64,000 nucleotides of DNA from Metabacillus litoralis (GTDB taxonomy: Bacteria > Bacillota > Bacilli > Bacillales > Bacillaceae), in the NCBI RefSeq assembly GCF_003667825.1, contig NZ_CP033043.1, positions 3,846,001-3,910,000 on the forward strand, in the 5' to 3' direction. Position 1 is the first letter of the stretch; every line of letters starts with the position of its first letter. This document shows positions 1 through 7,805 of the stretch, one piece after another. Position numbers and translations under genes: made by a program. The notes below the pieces were generated by a model, which was not told where the DNA came from, made no database searches, and saw only the letters and a program-made list of their open reading frames with translations.

Positions 1-249
1 GTTGTAGGGTTGGTGGTTGAAAACCCATATATAAATGCGGTGGTGTTGAATAATATTTCACACCAATCGGACGACAAGGATCAAATCGACTATGGAACGG
101 ATGATAGGTTTTCATATACGTTAGATGCTGTTGGTATGGAGCATTCATGTCTTTCATCTCTAACACACCTCTTTTTTCCTATGGAACCATCATTCCATAT
201 TAATCTAAGAAACTCTGTTCATTTCATCCTATTCGGAGGAAGATACTAA
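1..249 (+). CDS. Hypothetical protein, 3' end of an ORF open to the left edge
   Basis: The reading frame is open from base 1 to a TAA at 247-249, followed by a terminator hairpin at 278-309, so this could be the C-terminal end of a gene that starts outside the window. The only internal candidate start nearby is TTG at 10, without a visible ribosome binding site. About 82 residues are visible and I recognise no domain. Spurious coding is possible. Confidence 0.3.
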   Translation, partial: VVGLVVENPYINAVVLNNISHQSDDKDQIDYGTDDRFSYTLDAVGMEHSCLSSLTHLFFPMEPSFHINLRNSVHFILFGGRY

Positions 250-277
250 ATATGATTAATATTTCTAATTTAAAACA

Positions 278-309
278 TAAAAAAGGCCAACATCTTGTGT
301 TAGCCTTTT
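278..309. terminator. Bidirectional terminator hairpin
   Basis: AAAAGGCCAACA at 281-292 pairs with TGTTAGCCTTTT at 298-309 with one mismatch, giving A/T-flanked stems in both directions. It lies just after the - strand lipoprotein gene and after the + strand partial ORF. Confidence 0.75.
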
Positions 310-314
310 ACATC

Positions 315-644
315 TTATTTATTCTCGTCTTCCTTGTTGTTACCTTCTTGAGTACCTTCGTTGTTGCCTTCGTCCATCATATCGTTAGCTTCGTCAGTAC
401 CTTCTTCTAACATGTTTTCGCCTTCGTTAGCGCCTTCTTCCATCATGTCGCCGCCCTCATCAAGGCCTTCTTCTACGTTTTCACCTGCATCTTCAAGTGG
501 TTGTTCTGTATCCATTTCACCGTTTTCTTCTGTTGGATTATTTTCTGGTGGTGCTGGATCTTCGTCATCTGCAGTACAACCTGTTACGATCATTGCTGCT
601 AATAATGAACCTGATAAAGTTAGTAGCCATTTTTTTCTCATCAT
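315..644 (-). CDS. Small acidic repetitive lipoprotein
   Basis: A 109-residue exported lipoprotein of unknown role. The N-terminus has a short basic stretch (MMRKK), a hydrophobic segment and the lipobox IVTGC at about residue 23, so the mature protein should be lipid-anchored outside the membrane. The rest is nearly all Glu, Asp, Gly, Asn and Met, built from degenerate repeats such as MMEEGANEGENMLEEG. AAGGAG lies 6 nt before ATG 644. No function can be assigned. Low-complexity acidic lipoproteins of this kind are common and poorly conserved in bacilli. Confidence 0.75.
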   Translation of the reverse strand: MMRKKWLLTLSGSLLAAMIVTGCTADDEDPAPPENNPTEENGEMDTEQPLEDAGENVEEGLDEGGDMMEEGANEGENMLEEGTDEANDMMDEGNNEGTQEGNNKEDENK

Positions 645-795
645 GATTGCTCCTTTCTATTTTGACCTTTTAGCTTTTGAATCCGGTCTTTGATTATGTT
701 TCCCATCTCGTTTATTTTCATTCTGACTTTTCATAAAAATTGATCGGCCGATATGCTTTATATAGACAAGTTTGTTGCGAATAAAACCTTTCTCA

Positions 796-836
796 TGCAA
801 AAAGAGCCAAACGACCTATCTGGTCATTTGACTCTT
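796..836 (-). terminator. Terminator after fabZ
   Basis: A near-perfect 15-bp stem (802-816 with 822-836) is followed on the - strand by a T run. It lies 8 nt beyond the fabZ stop codon and ends the flhO-flhP-fabZ transcript. Confidence 0.85.
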
Positions 837-843
837 AGACTTC

Positions 844-1284
844 TTACTCTTCTGATTTTTTCTCACCTAAAGCAAACATGATTTCTGTCTCACATGCTAC
901 TTCGCCATCAACTGTTGCGATTGCCTTGCCTTTTCCAAGTGAACCACGTAAACGTGTAATCTCCACTTCTAGCCTGAGCTGATCACCTGGTACAACTTGC
1001 TTTTTAAAACGGCAATTATCAATCCCAGCAAAAAAGGCTAGTCTACCGCGGTTTTCTTCCTTTTTTAAGATAGCTACAGCGCCAACTTGTGCAAGTGCTT
1101 CTACGATTAATACGCCGGGCATGACTGGGTAATCTGGGAAATGGCCGTTAAAAAACTCTTCGTTCGCTGATACGTTTTTGATTCCTACTGCACGTGTTCC
1201 TTCTTCAACCTCGAGCACGCGGTCCACAAGTAAAAATGGGTAACGGTGTGGAATGATATTCTTGATTTCATTACTATCTAGCAT
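844..1284 (-). CDS. fabZ: 3-hydroxyacyl-ACP dehydratase FabZ
   Basis: Cytosolic dehydratase that removes water from 3-hydroxyacyl-ACP to give trans-2-enoyl-ACP in type II fatty acid elongation. It has 146 residues, the usual FabZ length, in a single hotdog fold. The active-site signature is visible as [19 protein letters not shown], with the catalytic His and Glu. A strong AAAGGAG (1291-1300) precedes ATG 1284. It is the last gene of the flhO-flhP-epuA-like-fabZ run and is followed by a terminator. In B. subtilis the orthologue (ywpB) occupies the same place behind flhP. Confidence 0.95.
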   Translation of the reverse strand: MLDSNEIKNIIPHRYPFLLVDRVLEVEEGTRAVGIKNVSANEEFFNGHFPDYPVMPGVLIVEALAQVGAVAILKKEENRGRLAFFAGIDNCRFKKQVVPGDQLRLEVEITRLRGSLGKGKAIATVDGEVACETEIMFALGEKKSEE

Positions 1285-1377
1285 ATGTATAAGCTCCTTT
1301 TTATGAAAATCGTCACTATGTATATGTACGACAAAAGGAAGGCTTTCACCTTCCTTTTAACCAGTATATCCCGACCT

Positions 1378-1662
1378 TTATTCTTTTTCAACCAAGTCAA
1401 TGATGTGCTGCCAAGTCGATTTTTCGAGGGCATCCTTTGGCTCGCCACTACCAATGACTCCGTAGCCGACGATAAGTCCAGCGATTGTGCTTACAACCAT
1501 AAGAATTAAAACAAGCAGGACCCTTGCCCAAATAGGGAGCAAACGCACTCGAACACTCACCTTTTGGCGGCTTTCCTCATGATTCTCTTGTTCTTTTTTA
1601 GACTTTTTGGCCTTTTTCACTTCTTCTCGACTGATCGGTTTCGTCGTTTCTTTAGCTACCAA
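1378..1662 (-). CDS. EpuA-like small membrane protein (often mislabelled RNA polymerase beta)
   Basis: A 94-residue protein with a charged Lys/Glu-rich cytoplasmic N-terminus (about residues 1-45), one transmembrane helix (about 47-70, IWARVLLVLILMVVSTIAGL) and a short outer tail. This is the layout of the EpuA/DUF family, commonly annotated as 'DNA-directed RNA polymerase subunit beta' although it has no polymerase domain. The start is TTG at 1662 with AGGAG at 1672-1676, which overlaps the 3' end of flhP and suggests translational coupling. Function unknown. Confidence 0.75.
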   Translation of the reverse strand: MVAKETTKPISREEVKKAKKSKKEQENHEESRQKVSVRVRLLPIWARVLLVLILMVVSTIAGLIVGYGVIGSGEPKDALEKSTWQHIIDLVEKE

Positions 1663-1674
1663 TAGACTAAACTC

Positions 1675-2514
1675 CTATCTTACGCCGTTTATTAATCCCA
1701 GCATTTGGTCACCAAGTGTAACCGATTTTGCATTCATCTGATAAGAACGCTGTGAGATTAATAAATCGGTCATTTCCTTGGATAAGTCAACATTGGACAT
1801 TTCAAGTGCCCCTTGCTCCATCGCTACATCGCCGCGCAGCTCACCTTCTAGAAACGTTAACACTTCATTTAACGGAATGCCGCCTAAATCTTTTAATCCA
1901 TAACGATTGTTTCCGTTTTGGATTAACATTTGCGGGCGATCCACTTGGACAACACCGAGTTGAAATTCTTGTGGTGCTTCTGTTTGGTCATTTTGAACGG
2001 TAGAAATCGTTCCATCATTAGAAATAACGATTTTTTGAAAATCATCATTAAAACGAATTGGATTTTGATTTTCATCAAGAACCGGACTCCCATCAGAAGT
2101 TGTTAGCAATAATTGATTTGTTCCATCATTTGTTGGTGATAAGTATAATGCACCATCTCTTGTATAATTAATCTCCCCGTTAACGTCAATTTGTAAAAAT
2201 TGATTAGGAAGAGTAAAGGCAATATCAAGCTCTCTGCTTGTTTGCTTCATGTTTCCTTGTGTAAAAACAAGGCTGCTGTTAAGCATAGCTCCCGTTCCCT
2301 GTCTGATTCCTAATTCCCTGCCGAAACGTTGCTCTGCAATTTCCTCCGCTCCGTTTGGCTGGTTATTAAATTGTTGACGTACAAGCTCAGAGAAAGAAGT
2401 TTCTGTTCTTTTATAGCTTTGTGTATCAATATTCGCCATATTGTGGCCGATTTGATCAAGCTGCTTTTGAAGCTGACTCATCGTATTCGTCGCTGTTATC
2501 ATTGAGCGTAGCAT
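1675..2514 (-). CDS. flhP: Flagellar rod protein FlhP (FlgG family)
   Basis: Flagellar hook-basal body protein of 279 residues, exported by the flagellar type III apparatus and taken to form part of the rod. The conserved N-terminal flagellar rod motif (QLDQIGHNMANIDTQSYKR) lies near residues 20-38. The C-terminal helix (NVDLSKEMTDLLISQRSYQ) is the usual coiled-coil partner. It lies 16 nt downstream of its paralogue flhO, as in B. subtilis, where the order is mbl-flhO-flhP. Here mbl is separated from the pair by about 2.2 kb of extra sequence. Confidence 0.9.
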   Translation of the reverse strand: MLRSMITATNTMSQLQKQLDQIGHNMANIDTQSYKRTETSFSELVRQQFNNQPNGAEEIAEQRFGRELGIRQGTGAMLNSSLVFTQGNMKQTSRELDIAFTLPNQFLQIDVNGEINYTRDGALYLSPTNDGTNQLLLTTSDGSPVLDENQNPIRFNDDFQKIVISNDGTISTVQNDQTEAPQEFQLGVVQVDRPQMLIQNGNNRYGLKDLGGIPLNEVLTFLEGELRGDVAMEQGALEMSNVDLSKEMTDLLISQRSYQMNAKSVTLGDQMLGLINGVR

Positions 2515-2530
2515 TTACTAGTACCCCCTA

Positions 2531-3364
2531 TTATATGCGGCCGATTTCGTTCGCGGCCTTGTCCATACTCTTATCATAAGCTTGCAATACCTTTTGATTC
2601 GCTTCAAACGAACGGTAAGCTGTCATCATATCTGTGTACGTACGTCCAACATCTACTGTTGAAGTTTCTAAGTAATTTTGTCTTAGATTATATTGAATGT
2701 TTTCGTTGTTTACGGCTGTTGGCAGTTCTTCATTATTAAATGTGCGATATAAACCATTACCTTCTTTTACAAGGTTACGAACATCCGCTTCAAAACGAAC
2801 ATCAATTTGCGCTACGAACTCTCCATCCGCAATCACTTCTCCATCAGGCGTTACCTGGAATTCACTAGACTGAATGGAGATTGGCTGCCCAGTTGTAGAT
2901 AAAACCGGATTCCCACCAGAAAGAAGGATCCCGTTATTATCCCGTGTGAAATGTCCATTACGAGTATAGCGCTCTTCTCCTGCTTGATTTTGAACCGCAA
3001 AAAACAAAGCACCTTTTACATTTGTTTCTGCATTTAAGGGAATAATCTCTTCTAAAAGAGCTACATCCGAGTACAAGCCAGTCTCTTTAAGACCACCTTG
3101 TGAAAAAGTACTTTGTAGTTCTTGGACATAAGCACCTGTGTTAATCGAACCAATTGGTGTGACTTGACCAAATCTTGAACCATTTGTTGTTGGTACTGAT
3201 TTATTTTCCAATCTATTTAAAAGCATTTCGGGAAATGCGCGGACACTTGCTTGATCCGCTTTATAACCCGCTGTATTGGCATTAGCCATATTATTTGAAA
3301 GCATTTCAGTACGTCTTTGCTGTGCAAGCATTCCTGCTGTTGCTGTATATAAACCTCTTAACAT
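2531..3364 (-). CDS. flhO: Flagellar rod protein FlhO (FlgG family)
   Basis: Rod protein of 277 residues, paralogous to FlhP. I place the start at ATG 3364 (MLRGLYTATAGML), which has AAGGTGGG 7 nt upstream and begins at the family-conserved residues. An in-frame ATG at 3403 lacks a site and would add 13 unconserved residues. The N-terminal NNMANANTAGYKAD motif and the C-terminal TVDVGRTYTDMMTAYRSFEANQKVLQAYD are both classic. It is the first gene of its transcript because a + strand gene and repeat arrays now separate it from mbl. Confidence 0.9.
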   Translation of the reverse strand: MLRGLYTATAGMLAQQRRTEMLSNNMANANTAGYKADQASVRAFPEMLLNRLENKSVPTTNGSRFGQVTPIGSINTGAYVQELQSTFSQGGLKETGLYSDVALLEEIIPLNAETNVKGALFFAVQNQAGEERYTRNGHFTRDNNGILLSGGNPVLSTTGQPISIQSSEFQVTPDGEVIADGEFVAQIDVRFEADVRNLVKEGNGLYRTFNNEELPTAVNNENIQYNLRQNYLETSTVDVGRTYTDMMTAYRSFEANQKVLQAYDKSMDKAANEIGRI

Positions 3365-3570
3365 CTGTACACCCACCTTAGTCACATAGTTGTTACCGTA
3401 CAAATGAATTCTTTTCGACAGAATTCCCTATCATTTATTATAAAGGACATTGGCTGTTTTCTCATTACATTTTTTCAGAAATTACCTGTTATATTTTAGG
3501 GAAATAATAATGATAGGAAACCACTCCTATATCTTTTTACCGGACAAGCCCTTATACTGAAGAAAAATCT

Positions 3571-3653
3571 GAAAAAGGCAAACTTGTTGAAAAGCAAGGA
3601 CGCAAAGCTATGGGCCTACCCAATGTATAACATTGCACGGCTGCCAAGCTGCC
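3571..3653 (+). ncRNA. Cyclic-di-GMP-I (GEMM-I) riboswitch aptamer
   Basis: The sequence carries the GEMM-I hallmarks in order: AAAGGCAAAC, a GNRA-capped hairpin TTGTTGAAAAGCAA, the highly conserved GGACGCAAAGCTA core, a GGCCTACC segment and the closing ACGGCTGCCAAGCTGCC. It lies in the leader of the secreted-protein gene that starts at 3698. Just downstream, AGGCTCC then T6 (3654-3666) could pair with GGGCCT at 3612-3617 as a terminator competing with the aptamer. That expression platform is inference. Confidence 0.85.
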
Positions 3654-3697
3654 AGGCTCCTTTTTTGGGCCATGGGGCTTATGAAAAGGAGAGGCAA

Positions 3698-4588
3698 ATG
3701 ATGAAAATGAAGGTTGTACTTCTGACATTACTATTTTTATTAGGATCTCAACTAGGAGGTCTAGCTTTGAATCATAAAGCACAAGCTGAGGGTGCTCCAG
3801 ATTATTCAACATGGCTCTGGGATACGAGTAAAATTGTGTATGACCGTGAAGCTACATTGCAGTTTTTAGAAGCAAAGCAAGTATCACATGTGTTTTTGCA
3901 GATTGACCGTAGTATTGATGTTGCCTACTATCACACTTTTATTAGTGAAGCTGCAAAGCTAGGTATGGATGTTTACGCGTTAGATGGAGCACCAAATTGG
4001 GGTGCTAACAATAAAGCCTTTTTGAACTTTTTAAATTGGGTTGGTAATTACCAGAACGGGGCAGCTGCTGGTGAGAAGTTCGCCGGAATTCACCTTGATA
4101 TTGAGCCATACTTAACAGAGCAATGGACAACAAACTATAGTGCTGCTGTTCTGAAATACCAAGGAGCCATTTTAGCTGCAGCTAATACCGCATCAACATT
4201 AGATATCAGCCTCGCTGTTGACATTCCGTTTTGGTTTGATGAAATGAACTTCCGTAACAAGCACGGAAAAGGAAACCTAGCCGAATGGGCGTTGAAAAAT
4301 ACAGATGAAGTGACCATTATGGCCTACCGCGACAAAGCCGTTGGTCCGAATGGCATTATTGAATTAGTGAAATATGAGATGGATCTGGCTGTGTTGCTTA
4401 ATAAAGATGTAACGATCGCAGTTGAAACGATGAATCTTGGTAGCAGTGACGGATTTTTAACGTTTTTTGAAGAAGGTCAGGCCGAAATGAATAATCAGCT
4501 AGGACTTGTTTTAGATCAATATCAGGATTATTCAAGTTTTGGTGGGTTTGCTGTGCATCATGTTGGTAGTTGGATGGAGTTGGAGTAG
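3698..4588 (+). CDS. Secreted TIM-barrel hydrolase-like protein under c-di-GMP riboswitch control
   Basis: An exported protein of about 296 residues. The start at ATG 3698 (or 3701) has AAAGGAGAGG upstream. In-frame codons further 5' fall inside the riboswitch and are not coding. A signal peptide (MMKMKVVLLTLLFLLG...) ends at HKAQA/EG. The mature part alternates helices and strands like a (beta/alpha)8 barrel, and GIHLDIEPYL resembles the acidic strand-4 motif of glycoside hydrolases. The exact family is not recognised. It lies convergent to mbl and divergent from flhO, so c-di-GMP may switch a secreted wall or matrix enzyme against motility (inference). Confidence 0.75.
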   Translation: MMKMKVVLLTLLFLLGSQLGGLALNHKAQAEGAPDYSTWLWDTSKIVYDREATLQFLEAKQVSHVFLQIDRSIDVAYYHTFISEAAKLGMDVYALDGAPNWGANNKAFLNFLNWVGNYQNGAAAGEKFAGIHLDIEPYLTEQWTTNYSAAVLKYQGAILAAANTASTLDISLAVDIPFWFDEMNFRNKHGKGNLAEWALKNTDEVTIMAYRDKAVGPNGIIELVKYEMDLAVLLNKDVTIAVETMNLGSSDGFLTFFEEGQAEMNNQLGLVLDQYQDYSSFGGFAVHHVGSWMELE

Positions 4589-4677
4589 GGATTGGGATTT
4601 GGGCGTGGATTCACTTAGGTGGGTTCATGCTTTTTTTGTGGGGTTTTATGGGATGGGGGTGTAGGAATCATGTGGCG

Positions 4678-5135
4678 ATGAAGACCAGTTTGCTTAATTT
4701 GGATCTGTGAGTGGGTCTTCATGGCGTGAATGAAGACCATTTCTTCTCTTGTTTTACTCTGGGGTGGTCTTCATTATCAGGATGAAGAACATCTTCCTCT
4801 TCTTTTACTCTTGGATTGGTCTTCATTAACGGGATGATAACCATCTTTCTCTTCTTTTGCTCTTGGGATTGTCTTCATTAGCTACATGATGACTATTTTC
4901 CTCTTGTTTTGGTCTTGGGATGGTCTTCATTTCTGCATGATCACCATCTTCCTCTTCTTTTGCTCTTGGGATGGTCTTCATTTCTGCATGATCACCATCT
5001 TTCTCTTCTTTTGCTCTTGGGATGGTCTTCATTGCCGGGATGATAACCATCTTCCTCTTCTTTTACTCTTGGGATGGTCTTCATTACCGGATGATGACCA
5101 TCTTTCTCTTCTTTCGCTCTTGGATTGGTCCTCAT
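4678..5135. repeat. 52-bp hairpin array A (GAAGACCA arm family), 9 units
   Basis: Nine tandem units with right arms (TGGTCTTCAT) starting at 4713, 4765, 4817, 4869, 4921, 4972, 5023, 5075 and 5126, a pitch of 51-52 bp. The first units have the perfect left arm ATGAAGACCA separated from the right arm by a 25-nt pyrimidine-rich loop. In later units the left arm drifts (ATGATAACCA, ATGATCACCA) while the right arm stays fixed. It lies between the 3' ends of the secreted-protein gene and mbl. Its open frames are by-products of the repeat. Confidence 0.9.
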
Positions 5136-5141
5136 ACCTTA

Positions 5142-5497
5142 ATGAACGACACTACTCTCTTCCACCGCTCCTGTTTTGTCGTTCATAACCCCGATGAACG
5201 ACACTACTCTCTTCCACCGCTCCTGTTTTGTCGTTCATCACCCCAATGAACGACACTACTCTCTTCCACCGCTCCTGTTTTGTCGTTCATACCCACGATG
5301 AACGACACTACCATCTTCCACCGCTCCTGTTTTGTCGTTCATAACCCCAATGAACGACACTACTCTCTCCACCGCTCCTGTTTTGTCGTTCATAACCCCG
5401 ATGAACGACACTACTCTCTTCCACCGCTCCTGTTTTGTCGTTCATACCCACGATGAACGACACTACCATCTTCCACCGCTCCTGTTTTGTCGTTCAT
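5142..5497. repeat. 52-bp hairpin array B (GAACGACA arm family), 7 units
   Basis: Seven tandem units with left arms ATGAACGACA at 5142, 5194, 5246, 5298, 5350, 5401 and 5453. Each is a perfect 10-bp inverted repeat with TGTCGTTCAT around a 25-nt loop (24 in the fifth unit), with a 7-nt spacer. The step from the last array A right arm (5126) to the first array B right arm (5177) is 51 bp, so A and B form one continuous phased array in which the arm sequence changes. Confidence 0.95.
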
Positions 5498-5567
5498 CCC
5501 AATATAAATATTTCCACCTAACCTACCCCAGCAAAAAAGTCTCATAGAACTAACAATATAAACAAGA

Positions 5568-5596
5568 CAAAAAAAGAGCCTGTACACACAGGCTCA
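5568..5596 (-). terminator. Terminator after mbl
   Basis: GAGCCTGT (5576-5583) pairs with ACAGGCTC (5588-5595), followed on the - strand by seven T. It lies 10 nt beyond the mbl stop. Confidence 0.9.
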
Positions 5597-5605
5597 AAAG
5601 TTTAC

Positions 5606-6607
5606 TTATCCAAATTTTTTGCGTGGAAGTTTGTCCATGTTGTCAAGCATAATTCCTGTTCCGATTGCAACACAATCCATTGGTGATTCTGCTACTAATA
5701 CTGGGACTTTTAATTCTTCTGCTAGTAGCTGATCAAGGCCGTTTAGAAGGGCTCCGCCACCTGTTAAGATCACGCCGCGGTCGATAATGTCGGCTGATAG
5801 TTCTGGAGGAGTGCGTTCTAAGACACTCTTAGCAGCTTGTACAATCGCAGCAACTGGTTCACGAAGTGCTGATTCTACTTCGGTTGAATTTACTGTAATT
5901 GTGCGAGGTAAACCTGTCACCATATCACGTCCACGAATGTTAATTTCTTCATAACGTGCGCCTGGGAATACCGTTGCAACATTGATTTTAATTTCTTCAG
6001 CTGTACGTTCACCGATTAGAAGCTTGTACTCTCTTTTAATATATTGCAGGATTTCATTATCAAACTTGTCCCCTGCCATTTTAATAGAAGAGGCGGTGAC
6101 AATATCGCCCATTGATAACACAGCGACATCAGTAGTACCACCGCCAATATCTACAACCATGTTTCCATAAGGTTGGAAGATGTCCATACCGGCGCCAATT
6201 GCCGCTACTTTTGGTTCTTCCTCTAGGAATACATTTTTTCCACCGCTTTTTTCAGCAGCTTCTTTAATGGCTTTCTGCTCAACAGATGTTATATTCGTTG
6301 GGCAGCAAATTAACATGCGTGGTTTTGAAAATAATCCTTTTACATTTAACTTATTAATAAAATGCTTTAACATTGCTTCTGTTACTTCAAAATCTGCGAT
6401 GACGCCATCTTTTAATGGGCGAATGGCAACAATATTCCCAGGAGTACGTCCTACCATACGTCTTGCTTCTTCACCAACGGCAAGAACCTTTCCGGAATTC
6501 TTGTCTAACGCAACAACGGAAGGTTCATTCAGAACAATTCCTTTACCCTTAACATGAATCAGTACATTTGCCGTACCAAGATCTATACCAATATCCCTCG
6601 CGAACAT
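5606..6607 (-). CDS. mbl: MreB-like actin homologue Mbl
   Basis: Bacterial actin that polymerises under the membrane and guides cylindrical peptidoglycan synthesis. It has 333 residues, full family length. The phosphate-1 motif DIGIDLGTANVLIHVKG lies at the N-terminus, phosphate-2 is VDIGGGTTDVAVLS (about 155-168), and the adenosine motif is VILTGGGALLNGLDQL near residue 290. It is encoded downstream of spoIIID as in B. subtilis, and its own terminator separates it from the repeat arrays. Confidence 0.96.
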   Translation of the reverse strand: MFARDIGIDLGTANVLIHVKGKGIVLNEPSVVALDKNSGKVLAVGEEARRMVGRTPGNIVAIRPLKDGVIADFEVTEAMLKHFINKLNVKGLFSKPRMLICCPTNITSVEQKAIKEAAEKSGGKNVFLEEEPKVAAIGAGMDIFQPYGNMVVDIGGGTTDVAVLSMGDIVTASSIKMAGDKFDNEILQYIKREYKLLIGERTAEEIKINVATVFPGARYEEINIRGRDMVTGLPRTITVNSTEVESALREPVAAIVQAAKSVLERTPPELSADIIDRGVILTGGGALLNGLDQLLAEELKVPVLVAESPMDCVAIGTGIMLDNMDKLPRKKFG

Positions 6608-6763
6608 TCTATCTATATCCTCCTTGCAAATCTCATTCCCGTAATTAGTTTAACCTAATTAAATATTGTATCATAAAATCGCAAAAATAGTATGATTTTG
6701 TAAAATAATTTCAAGTATTTATGTAGGAATATGTCGATTTTGAAAGATGTAGATAGAATGTGC

Positions 6764-7039
6764 TTATTTCACTGGTTCTTCTTCTAAAATCTCGTCCTTC
6801 TTGTACTTAAGCTTTGTTGCTTCTCCACCACGCAAATGTCTAATTGATTTATGGTAATCAAGTATCTCCTTTACCTCATTCGCAAGATCAGGATTAATTT
6901 CAGGTAACCTTTCCGTTAAATCCTTATGGACGGTACTTTTGGAAACTCCAAACTCCTTCGCGATGACGCGAACTGTTTTCTTTGTCTCCACGATATACTT
7001 CCCAATCTTGATTGTGCGTTCTTTGATGTAATCGTGCAC
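6764..7039 (-). CDS. spoIIID: Mother-cell sporulation transcription factor SpoIIID
   Basis: Small DNA-binding regulator (91 residues) that, after SigE, represses or activates mother-cell genes. The helix-turn-helix is visible as TVRVIAKEFGVSKSTVHKDL (about residues 23-42), followed by the basic C-terminal helix region GGEATKLKYKKDE. The start is GTG 7039, as in B. subtilis, with GGGAGG upstream. The start region lies inside the overlapping upstream ORF described separately, which fits the known dependence of spoIIID translation on usd. Confidence 0.96.
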   Translation of the reverse strand: MHDYIKERTIKIGKYIVETKKTVRVIAKEFGVSKSTVHKDLTERLPEINPDLANEVKEILDYHKSIRHLRGGEATKLKYKKDEILEEEPVK

Positions 7040-7169
7040 ACCACTCTACCTCCCTAATATGGATGTGAGAAGTGTGAAATGAGACTCGCATACAAAAGTC
7101 ACTTTGGCTGAATTTCTTCTTAGATGATCGTATGATGCCTCTATTACAGCGATTATAAATTACACTCAC
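6924..7169 (-). CDS. usd: Usd-like upstream ORF overlapping spoIIID
   Basis: An ORF starting at GTG 7169 with a strong GAGGTGAGGG site (about 7173-7182) begins MSVIYNRCNRGIIRSSKKKF and runs through the spoIIID ribosome binding site and its first third in another frame. In B. subtilis a short ORF called usd upstream of spoIIID must be translated for spoIIID to be translated. Position and signal agree with that role. I assign it by position and have not compared the protein sequence. The overlapped 3' half is constrained by spoIIID and is probably not a functional protein. Confidence 0.5.
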   Translation of the reverse strand: MSVIYNRCNRGIIRSSKKKFSQSDFCMRVSFHTSHIHIREVEWCARLHQRTHNQDWEVYRGDKENSSRHREGVWSFQKYRP

Positions 7170-7690
7170 GATCCCTCACCTCAAACACTCTCTTTGAATA
7201 GGTTTGTAAACATTTTATTAGCTTGGATTAAGATATATGCAAGAAAACTCAAGTGGGACAAGGGATTCTTTGAATTTTTTTCAAAAACACCCGTTTAGGA
7301 CAGGAAATCTGAGGGTTTGGGGATTGTTTTTTTGTGCTGATTTTTTTTCCGGGGCGAAAGGAAATAGTAGCTGGGTGGATTATTTCCCGAGAAATTTGTC
7401 GATGTTTGAGAGTACTAGTGAGGTTTAAGAAAACACACTCTAATAATGTATTAGGGAAGTCGGGAGATTATTTCTATATATGGGAGATTTTTTTGATTTA
7501 TGATTGTTAGATTGGTAGTGAGGTGCGGTGTGATTTTGAAATCTTCTAGAGGTGCTGGTACCCTTTCTCTTTGTGAATATACTATATATCTTATTTTAAT
7601 GTACAACCGCTCTACAGCTCTTGTGGTGCTTAGCAGAGCAATTGCCAGCTAGGGAGTCCTTCACCTACCTGTGGAACACACACAGTGTGA
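7170..7690. other. Intergenic region upstream of spoIIID
   Basis: About 500 bp between the usd/spoIIID start and the repeat-flanked terminator of the symporter operon. It should contain the SigE promoter of spoIIID, but I cannot pin it down. A 63-codon + frame at 7237-7428 has no ribosome binding site and looks spurious. I see no other structure. Confidence 0.5.
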
Positions 7691-7720
7691 AACAAGAAAT
7701 TTCGGGGAGTGACAGGCACC
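7691..7720 (+). repeat. GTGACAGGCAC element, copy 1
   Basis: The core AGTGACAGGCACC follows AAATTTCGGGG. It is one of about ten copies in the window and directly abuts the A run of the symporter terminator. Confidence 0.8.
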
Positions 7721-7750
7721 AAAAAAACCCGAACCAACTCCTGATTCGGG
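7721..7750 (-). terminator. Terminator of the symporter operon
   Basis: CCCGAA (7728-7733) pairs with TTCGGG (7745-7750). Read on the - strand the hairpin is followed by seven T. It is flanked on both sides by direct copies of the GTGACAGGCAC element, which themselves carry a TCGGG motif. Confidence 0.7.
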
Positions 7751-7770
7751 CGTGTGAAACAAAATGTGAA

Positions 7771-7799
7771 ACAAGAAAACTCGGGAAGTGACAGGCACC
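7771..7799 (+). repeat. GTGACAGGCAC element, copy 2
   Basis: Same core (AAGTGACAGGCACC) preceded by GAAAACTCGGG. It lies directly behind the symporter stop codon and is a direct repeat of copy 1. Confidence 0.8.
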
Positions 7800-7805
7800 T
7801 AAAAC

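Noticed and set aside
4826..5547. Small ORFs over arrays A and B
   Set aside because: Repeat-encoded peptides (DGLHFCMITIFLFF type), no ribosome binding sites.
7237..7428. 63-codon + frame upstream of spoIIID
   Set aside because: No ribosome binding site, low-complexity composition, no similarity I recognise.
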